DNA of 64,000 nucleotides, taken from NCBI RefSeq assembly GCF_003963535.1, contig NZ_CP034539.1, positions 2,232,001 through 2,296,000 of the forward strand, given 5' to 3'. The translations under genes and the position numbers were made by a program. Under the pieces are notes generated by a model. The model saw nothing but the letters and a program-made list of their open reading frames with translations. It searched no databases and was not told the origin of the DNA. This document shows, one piece after another, positions 56,719 to 64,000 of the stretch; position 1 is the stretch's first letter; each line of letters starts with the position of its first letter. Source of the stretch: Streptomyces cyaneochromogenes (GTDB taxonomy: Bacteria; Actinomycetota; Actinomycetes; Streptomycetales; Streptomycetaceae).

Positions 56719-57834
56719 TCAGCCGAGCAGCGATTCGAGCTCCGCGTGCTCCAGGCCGTGTGCCTCCGCGACGGTCCGGTAAACCACCTTGCCGTCGTGC
56801 GTGTTGAGGCCCTTCGCCAGCGCGGGGTCACGGCGCAGCGCCTCCACCCAGCCGTGGTTGGCCAGTTCGAGGATGTACGGCAGCGTGGCGTTGGTCAGCG
56901 CGTAGGTGGAGGTGTTGGGCACCGCGCCGGGCATGTTGGCGACGCAGTAGAAGACCGAGTCGTGGACCGGGAAGGTCGGCTCGGCGTGGGTGGTGGGACG
57001 CGAGTCCTCGAAGCAGCCGCCCTGGTCGATCGCGATGTCGACAAGGACACTTCCCGGCTTCATCCGCGAGACCAGCTCGTTGGTGACCAGCTTCGGGGCC
57101 TTGGCACCCGGGATGAGGACGGCGCCGATGACGAGGTCGGCCTCGAGGCAGGCCTTCTCCAGCTCCAGGGCGTTGGAGACGACGGTCTGGATCTTCGTGC
57201 CGAAGACCTTGTCCGCCTCCTTGAGCTTGTTGATGTCCTTGTCGAGCAGGGTCACGTGGAAGCCCATGCCGATGGCGATCTGCGCGGCGTTCCAGCCGGA
57301 GACGCCACCGCCGATGACGACGGCCCGGCCGGCCAGCACGCCCGGAACACCGCCGGGCAGCACTCCGCGGCCGCCGTTGGCCCGCATCAGGTGGTAGGCG
57401 CCGACCTGCGGGGCGAGGCGGCCGGCGACCTCGGACATGGGGGCGAGCAGCGGCAGGGCCCGGGAGGGCAGCTCGACCGTCTCGTAGGCGATCGCCGTGG
57501 TGCCGGACTCGATGAGCGCGTCCGTGCACTCCTTGGAGGCGGCCAGGTGCAGGTAGGTGAAGAGCGTCTGGTCCTTGCGGAGGCGGTGGTACTCCTCGGC
57601 GATGGGCTCCTTGACCTTCAGCAGCAGGTCGGCGGTGGCCCACACCTCGTCGGCGGTGTCGAGGATCCGGGCGCCTGCGGCGATGTACTCGGCGTCCGGG
57701 ATCGACGAGCCGACACCTGCGCCGCGCTCGATGACGACCTGGTGGCCGTGGCGCACCAGCTCGTGCACACCGGCGGGGGTGATGGCCACCCGGAACTCGT
57801 TGTTCTTGACCTCGCGGGGGATGCCGACCTTCAC
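56719..57834 (-). CDS. ald: Alanine dehydrogenase
   Basis: GTG 57834 gives 371 residues, the usual length for actinobacterial Ald, and follows AAGGA by 11 nt; GTG 57843 is an alternative. The N-terminal VGIPREVKNNEFRVAITPAGVHELV contains the pyruvate-binding Arg; LLKVKEP has the catalytic Lys and FTYLHLAAS the catalytic His. NAD binding uses VIGGGVSGWNAAQIAIGMG, and the second Asp region IDQGG is present. The enzyme interconverts alanine and pyruvate with ammonia. A palindrome upstream may be the operator of an AldR/Lrp-type regulator. Confidence 0.95.
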   Translation of the reverse strand: MKVGIPREVKNNEFRVAITPAGVHELVRHGHQVVIERGAGVGSSIPDAEYIAAGARILDTADEVWATADLLLKVKEPIAEEYHRLRKDQTLFTYLHLAASKECTDALIESGTTAIAYETVELPSRALPLLAPMSEVAGRLAPQVGAYHLMRANGGRGVLPGGVPGVLAGRAVVIGGGVSGWNAAQIAIGMGFHVTLLDKDINKLKEADKVFGTKIQTVVSNALELEKACLEADLVIGAVLIPGAKAPKLVTNELVSRMKPGSVLVDIAIDQGGCFEDSRPTTHAEPTFPVHDSVFYCVANMPGAVPNTSTYALTNATLPYILELANHGWVEALRRDPALAKGLNTHDGKVVYRTVAEAHGLEHAELESLLG

Positions 57835-57883
57835 GTCGATCACGGTCCTTGGCTCAGAGGGTGTGGGGGCATTGCAAGACATA

Positions 57884-57899
57884 CCCGTGCATGCATGGG
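57884..57899. promoter_or_regulatory. Palindrome in the ald promoter region
   Basis: CCCGTGCATGCATGGG is an imperfect 16-bp palindrome around TGCATGCA, 50 bp before the ald start. Further upstream AATGAAGG and CCTTTCATT (about 57943-57977) form an imperfect inverted repeat. Both could bind an Lrp/AldR-type protein; none is coded nearby. Confidence 0.4.
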
Positions 57900-57979
57900 C
57901 ACACCGGGAGACACCGCAGGAGAAGGTGCGGCAGAGCCAGTCTAATGAAGGTGTTCCCGCTGTCTAGCCTTTCATTGCA

Positions 57980-60067
57980 TCAATCTTCAGCAGATGTACT
58001 GCGGATTTCGCAGGCGTTAGGGCCGTGTTCCGGCTCGAAACTGTCTTGCTGGGGCTCTGCCGGGTCCACATCGGCCTCCTCGGGCTCCTCCCCCAGGATC
58101 CGCCGGGCCGCGCCCCGGTGCAGCTGCGCCGCCGCCGAATCGCCCAGGTGGTCGAGGGTGTCGGCGAGCCGCAGATACAGGGCGCCCTGCAACCGCGGGT
58201 CCTCGGCGCGCCGCGCCCACTCCACCGCCTCCTGGCAGGTCCGCAGCGACTCCTCGGGCCGTCCCGCGTACTCCTGGACCCGCGCCAGCTCGCTCAACGC
58301 CCGGGCCTGCCCGGCGACATCGCCGTTCTTGCGGTGTCCGGCGACGGCGGCCCGCCAGTTCCGCAGGGCCTCGCCGTACCGGCCCGCGTAGGTGTGGGCC
58401 TCGGCGATACGGCCGTACAGCCGGGCGGCGTCGACACGCTCGCCCCGGGCCAGCCGCTGGGCCAGCGCCCGGCCGAACCAGTCGGCGGCCCGGTCGTAGT
58501 CCCGCAGGTCCAGGTGGGCCCCGCCTACGGATTCCATCGCGCGGCCGGCCGCATACGGGTCGTTCGCCTGCCGTGCGGCGTCCAGCGCAGCCCGATAGCG
58601 CGCCAGCGCCTCCTGTCCGCGCCCCGTCCGGGCGTCGACGTCGCCGAGGTTCAGCAGGGCCGCGGCCATCTCGCGGGGCAGGTTCTGCCGCTCGGCCACA
58701 TCGAGGACCAGGCTGTGCACGGCGTACAGGTCGTCGGCGGCCGCCTGTGTGCCGACGTGCACGACCAGCGCCCTGACCAGCTGGGACATCAGGCGCCGGG
58801 CCAGGGTGTCCAGCTCTCCGTCGGCGACCGCGGCCCGAACCGAGGCCAGCAGGGCGGGCCTGCGGATGGCCAGCCAGTCGGCGGCCGCCCGGGGGCTGGG
58901 GAAGCGCAGGGCCTGGGGCATGGCGAGGAGCTTGTGGCGGGTCTCGGGGCTGTCGGTCTCCGTGATCGCCCGGCAGGACTGCAGCAGCCGCACGGTCCGC
59001 TCCAGCATCCGGGCTCGGGCGAGCTGCAGCTCGGCGGGGCGGTCCTGGGTCTCGGTGAGGGTCCTGAGGTACGGGTGCAGACAGCCCGGGATCTCGTACT
59101 GGGGCAGCGGCGAGTCGACGGAGTGCAGCAGGCCGAGGGCGGTGAGGTCGTCCAGGGTGGTGCGGGCGCCGTCGACCGAGCTGCCGGCCAGGGCGGAGGC
59201 GGTGTGCGGGTCGACGATGCCGCCGGGGGCAAGGGTCAGCAGGCGCAGTATGCGGGCGGCCGGGGTCGGCAGGGACGCGTAGGCGAGGCGGAAGACCCGG
59301 CCGAGCGGCGCCCCCTCCTCGCCCTCGGCGCGCAGCTGCTTGGCGAGGTCGGCGACGGCCGCCTTGGGGCGGGCGGCGAGCCAGCCGCCGGCCAGCATCA
59401 GGGCGGCCGGCTGCCCCTGGCACACCTCGACGAGGCCCTCGGCGGCTCGCGGGTCGACGGTGATGCGGACCGAGCCGGCGTACCGGGACAGCAGCTCCAC
59501 CGCCGACTTGGTGTCCAGGCCGCCGAGGGTGCAGGGCCGTACGTCCGAGATCCCGGTCAGCGGGCCGTCGGAGACGGCGACGGCCAGGCACTCCGGGGAG
59601 TCCGGCAGCAGGGCGTCGACCTGCTCGGCCTCGGCCGCGTCGTCCAGCAGGAGCAGGACCCGGCGCTCCGCGAGGGCCTCGCGCAGGGCCGCCGTGAGGT
59701 CGTCCTCGGCGGCGCCGGGCGGGATCGGCCGGTCCAGGGCGGTGAGCAGGGCGCGGGCGGCGCGCCCGACGGGGACAGGGGTGCCGTCGGGCTCGCTCAG
59801 GCGGGTGCGCAGGACGCCGTCGGCGTAACGGTCCGCCACCTGCCGTGCGAGTTCCTCGGCGAGCGCGGTGCGGCCGCAGCCGGGACGGCCCGCGATGAGC
59901 AGTACGCGCGCGCGTGGCGCCTTGCGACCGGAGAGGGTGTCCAGGCCCGCGCGCTCGATGTCGGCGCGGAGCTCCTTCAACTCGCGGGTGCGGCCCAGGA
60001 ATTGGTTCTCACCGGACGCGTGTGCCGACACCCGCACGCCGCCTGTGTCCACCACCTGATCCGTCAC
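57980..60067 (-). CDS. STAND-type ATPase with TPR repeats, Walker A Lys to Arg
   Basis: The 695-residue protein opens with NQFLGRTRELKELRADIERAG, then a P-loop region LLIAGRPGCGRTALAEELARQ. At residue 66 Arg replaces the Walker A lysine. Walker B is RRVLLLLDDAAEAEQ, and an NB-ARC-like winged-helix region ends near residue 330. From about residue 430 onward TPR motifs follow (AALLNLGDVDARTGRGQEALARYRAALDAAR, ARLYGRIAEAHTYAGRYGEALRNWRAAVAGH, ARALSELARVQEYAGRPEESLRTC). The C-terminus is acidic. Such proteins act as signalling switches; the substituted lysine makes ATP hydrolysis doubtful. Confidence 0.87.
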   Translation of the reverse strand: MTDQVVDTGGVRVSAHASGENQFLGRTRELKELRADIERAGLDTLSGRKAPRARVLLIAGRPGCGRTALAEELARQVADRYADGVLRTRLSEPDGTPVPVGRAARALLTALDRPIPPGAAEDDLTAALREALAERRVLLLLDDAAEAEQVDALLPDSPECLAVAVSDGPLTGISDVRPCTLGGLDTKSAVELLSRYAGSVRITVDPRAAEGLVEVCQGQPAALMLAGGWLAARPKAAVADLAKQLRAEGEEGAPLGRVFRLAYASLPTPAARILRLLTLAPGGIVDPHTASALAGSSVDGARTTLDDLTALGLLHSVDSPLPQYEIPGCLHPYLRTLTETQDRPAELQLARARMLERTVRLLQSCRAITETDSPETRHKLLAMPQALRFPSPRAAADWLAIRRPALLASVRAAVADGELDTLARRLMSQLVRALVVHVGTQAAADDLYAVHSLVLDVAERQNLPREMAAALLNLGDVDARTGRGQEALARYRAALDAARQANDPYAAGRAMESVGGAHLDLRDYDRAADWFGRALAQRLARGERVDAARLYGRIAEAHTYAGRYGEALRNWRAAVAGHRKNGDVAGQARALSELARVQEYAGRPEESLRTCQEAVEWARRAEDPRLQGALYLRLADTLDHLGDSAAAQLHRGAARRILGEEPEEADVDPAEPQQDSFEPEHGPNACEIRSTSAED

Positions 60068-60229
60068 GGGCCACGCTCCCGTCCCACCACACGCGCAAGC
60101 CCGCCGGGACTCCGGTTCGGGCGTATTCAGAGCCTAGTTCACGCTCTGCTACGTTCCGTGCGGAGCACGGCGGGCAGGGAGAGGACGTCCCCCGATCGGA
60201 TCAGCCGATCTTCACACTGAAGGGTGTGC

Positions 60230-60856
60230 TCAGGATTCGAAGGGACGGGCCGGCCACGGCGCCTCCGCCGGGCGCAGCGCGTCGAGTCCGTCGCCGGTGC
60301 GCGCGGCGACCAGCGACAGCACGCCCACCACGAGGCAGTTGTTGTGCAACTCGCCCGCGAGCACGCCCCGGACGAGTTCGTCGACCGGCACGCGCGCGTG
60401 CTCCATGTCGGCCTCCTCGTCCTCCACCTCGAAGCGGTCGCCGTCCGCCTCGGACAGACCACGGGCGAGGAAGATCCGCACGGCCTCGTCGCAACCGCCG
60501 GGAGTCGTGTAGACGTCCGTCAGCACCCGCCAGTCCTCGGCCTTGACGTGCGCCTCCTCGTAGAGCTCGCGCTGGGCGGCGTGCAGCGGGTTCTCGCCGG
60601 GGATGTCGAGCAGGCCGGCCGGGATCTCCCACAGCTTCTGGCGCACCGGGTGGCGGTACTGCTTGATGAGCAGGACGCGGTCCTCCTCGTCGAGGGCGAG
60701 GACGGCCACCGAGCCGGGGTGGACCTGGTAGTCGCGTCGCACCACCGAGCCGCCGGGCATGACCACGTCGTCCGTGCGGACCGAGGTCTTGTTGCCCACG
60801 AAGGGGGTGTCCGTCGCCCGGACCTCCCACTCCTGCGGGGTGTCCTTGATCGTCAT
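60230..60856 (-). CDS. NUDIX hydrolase (ADP-ribose pyrophosphatase type)
   Basis: From ATG 60856 (ribosome site GGAAGGGC) the protein has 208 residues. The fold-entry QYRHPVRQKLWEIPAGLLD is typical of ADP-ribose pyrophosphatases. The NUDIX box is GLLDIPGENPLHAAQRELYEEAH, with the REL-YEE catalytic acids. VYTTPGGCDEAVRIFLARGL follows. It should hydrolyse ADP-ribose or similar nucleotides. It lies directly after pyrG but behind an intrinsic terminator. Confidence 0.92.
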   Translation of the reverse strand: MTIKDTPQEWEVRATDTPFVGNKTSVRTDDVVMPGGSVVRRDYQVHPGSVAVLALDEEDRVLLIKQYRHPVRQKLWEIPAGLLDIPGENPLHAAQRELYEEAHVKAEDWRVLTDVYTTPGGCDEAVRIFLARGLSEADGDRFEVEDEEADMEHARVPVDELVRGVLAGELHNNCLVVGVLSLVAARTGDGLDALRPAEAPWPARPFES

Positions 60857-60880
60857 GCCCTGCCCTTCCACGTGCGCAAA

Positions 60881-60920
60881 GAAAAACCGGGGTGCCCACC
60901 TTTGAAGGTTTGCACCCCGG
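60881..60920 (-). terminator. Intrinsic terminator of pyrG
   Basis: On the minus strand CCGGGGTGC (60920-60912) and GCACCCCGG (60895-60887) form a perfect 9-bp stem, with AACCTT and AAGGTG pairing inside the loop. TTTTTC follows at once (60886-60881), an unusually classical rho-independent signal for this genome. Confidence 0.9.
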
Positions 60921-60939
60921 CCACCGTACAACTCTCGTG

Positions 60940-62610
<1,671 letters not shown>

Positions 62611-63139
62611 GGCCAAAGGGGGGCTCCCGTGGTCGCGGTCTGGGGTGCGTTACGGCTGCCTGGCCGGAGAGTTTTCCGGGGTCGCCGTCGCTGCGGTTCC
62701 GGGGTTTCTCGCCCACCGGTCCACGGGCTACCAGGGTATCAGCGACAGAGACCGATGGCTTCCGGCCACGCTCCGCACACGAGTCGCCACGAACCTGCAC
62801 AGGTGTCTTGGTTTCTCACCCGTTGCTCACCCGTTCGGCAGACCCGGGTTGCCCGGACCGGCACGCAGATCATCTACGTGCGTCGTATCCTGCTCGGACA
62901 TTCGCTGCCGAGCCCGTCCGGCAAACACGGCACCACCCCCGCCCGTCACACCCGGAACAACGAGAGCTCGTCAGTTCGTTGAGCAGAGATTGTCGAGAAG
63001 AGACTGTCGTTTTGCCTCACGGCGGAAACGACTGCTTTGCTTCACCGCTCAACGACGCTTAACAACCACCCCTTGACCGCACTAAGCGAGAGCCTCCTTG
63101 CCAGAAGGGGGCGACGTGGCCGTTCGACTGGAGTTGCAC
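62611..63139. other. Divergent region between pyrG and GH15 gene
   Basis: These 529 bases hold no gene I trust. Near the GH15 start, CGTTGAGC (62977-62984) pairs with GCTCAACG (63047-63054), and inside this GTCGTTT (63006-63012) pairs with AAACGAC (63026-63032). The nested stems could be a leader structure. Confidence 0.5.
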
Positions 63140-64000
63140 GTGGCCGGGCGCATCGAAGACTACGCACTCATCGGAGACATGCAGACCGCTGCCCTGGTCT
63201 GCCGGGACGGCACAGTGGACTGGCTGTGCCTGCCCCGCTTCGACTCGCATGCCATCTTCGCCGGCCTGCTGGGCACCGAGGAGCACGGCTTCTGGCGACT
63301 CGGCCCCGCCCACGCCTCCGACTCCCCGCCGCCCACCGCGGCCCGGCGCAGCTACCGCGGCGACTCCCTGATCCTGGAGTCCGAGTGGGACACGCCGCGC
63401 GGCACGGTCCGGGTGATCGACTTCATGCCGCCGCGTGACGGCGCGCCCCAGCTGATCCGGATCGTGGAGGGCGTGTCGGGCCGGGTGCCGATGCGCTCGG
63501 CCCTCAGGATGCGTTTCTCGTACGGCCGTGTCGTGCCGTGGGTGCACAAGCACGAGGGCCGTACGGTCGCCGTCGCGGGCCCGGACTCGGTGTGGTTCGA
63601 CACGGAGGCCGAGACCTACGGCAAGTCGCTGACGACGTACTCGGACTTCACGGTCGCCCCGGGTGAGCGGATCGCGTTCACGATCTCCTGGGAGCCCTCG
63701 CACAAGCAGCCGCCGGCGCTGCCCGAGCCGGAGCAGTCGCTGGAGGCGACGGAGGAGTTCTGGCGCGAGTGGGTCGAGCACTGTACGTACCACGGCCCCT
63801 ACCGCGAGGCGGTCGTCCGCTCGCTGATCACGCTGAAGGCGCTGACGTACGCCCCGACCGGCGGCATCGTCGCGGCGCCCACCACCTCGCTGCCGGAGGA
63901 CATCGGCGGCGTCCGCAACTGGGACTACCGCTACACCTGGCTGCGCGACGCGGCCATCACCCTGTCCTCGCTCCTGCGCACCGGCTACCGCGAGGAGGCC
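63140..64000 (+). CDS. Glycoside hydrolase family 15 (trehalase/glucoamylase-like), N-terminal part
   Basis: The frame is open to the right edge. GTG 63140, 6 nt after GGAG, gives MAGRIEDYALIGDMQTAALV, the conserved N-terminus; GTG 63116 is an in-frame alternative. DGTVDWLCLPRFDS, VRVIDFMPPRDGAPQLIRIVEG and the catalytic-domain start IVAAPTTSLPEDIGGVRNWDYRYTWLRDAAIT match intracellular GH15 enzymes of actinomycetes, several of which are trehalases. The catalytic acids lie outside the window. No signal peptide is seen. Confidence 0.92.
   Translation, partial: MAGRIEDYALIGDMQTAALVCRDGTVDWLCLPRFDSHAIFAGLLGTEEHGFWRLGPAHASDSPPPTAARRSYRGDSLILESEWDTPRGTVRVIDFMPPRDGAPQLIRIVEGVSGRVPMRSALRMRFSYGRVVPWVHKHEGRTVAVAGPDSVWFDTEAETYGKSLTTYSDFTVAPGERIAFTISWEPSHKQPPALPEPEQSLEATEEFWREWVEHCTYHGPYREAVVRSLITLKALTYAPTGGIVAAPTTSLPEDIGGVRNWDYRYTWLRDAAITLSSLLRTGYREEA

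Overview
The window is high-GC, gene-dense actinobacterial chromosome, almost certainly Streptomyces. The signs are third-position GC bias, frequent GTG starts, a SepF-like protein, LAxTG sortase anchoring, streptogrisin-type proteases, resuscitation-promoting-factor (Rpf) enzymes, and the block order pyrG / NUDIX / STAND-TPR / ald / parA / RHH / scpA / scpB / rluB / cmk / plsC / der that I know from Streptomyces core chromosomes. I see no tRNA, rRNA, CRISPR array, complete insertion sequence or prophage. Small palindromic repeats of Streptomyces type do occur, some inside genes.

Layout. 1-5.9 kb: N-terminus of a glycosidase, an AAA ATPase, a DUF72 protein, a short GntR regulator, two acetyltransferases, DUF402 and a methyltransferase behind a tandem TGTCAGTG promoter-like repeat. 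6-9.1 kb: a sortase-anchored copper lytic polysaccharide monooxygenase convergent with a secreted lipase, then a MarR/cupin pair with twin perfect operators. 9-14.7 kb: a translesion-synthesis cassette, dnaE2 plus two Y-family proteins lacking the polymerase acidic residues (ImuB-like), with a LexA-like box upstream. 15-21.5 kb: a membrane protein, two secreted S1 proteases around an SPFH protein, and a DUF5685 protein with His-Gly repeats and a Cys-rich tail. 21.8-31.9 kb: a SepF-like gene, acyl-CoA dehydrogenase, a DHA2 exporter, a mannosyltransferase-like membrane enzyme, PAP2 phosphatase, I78 inhibitor, a solitary cytochrome oxidase subunit I and a WYL regulator. 32-38 kb: a branched-chain-amino-acid-type ABC system with LivH, LivM and LivG fused into one chain and with LivF altered in its Walker A motif. 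37.8-39.2 kb: two Rpf-like enzymes. 39.7-46.4 kb: hypotheticals, der, plsC, cmk, tyrA, aroH. 46.5-51.5 kb: a coupled membrane protein/Rieske pair, two nucleotidyltransferases (one frameshifted), an NrtR/ADP-ribosylglycohydrolase pair. 51.6-64 kb: rluB-scpB-scpA-RHH-parA, ald, STAND-TPR ATPase, NUDIX, pyrG, and the start of a GH15 enzyme.

How genes work together. Translational coupling (ATGA, GTGA or TGATG overlaps) links dnaE2-imuB2, livHMG-livF, cmk-plsC, aroH-tyrA, the membrane/Rieske pair, nrtR-ARH, and parA-RHH, scpA-scpB and scpB-rluB. The parA-to-rluB block combines chromosome partition, condensin accessory and ribosome modification genes in one probable operon.

Most striking points: (a) a probable three-gene mutasome whose distal member has lost its normal 3' end to a convergent cupin gene; (b) a liv-type ABC system whose two degenerate ATPase motifs fall in the same composite site; (c) a coupled Rieske/five-helix membrane protein module that may be a small electron-transfer unit; (d) repeated tail-to-tail overlaps of 75-150 bp between convergent genes; (e) several small palindromic elements, two of them inside reading frames. 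All functional statements rest on reading the sequence and on remembered family knowledge; no database search was run.
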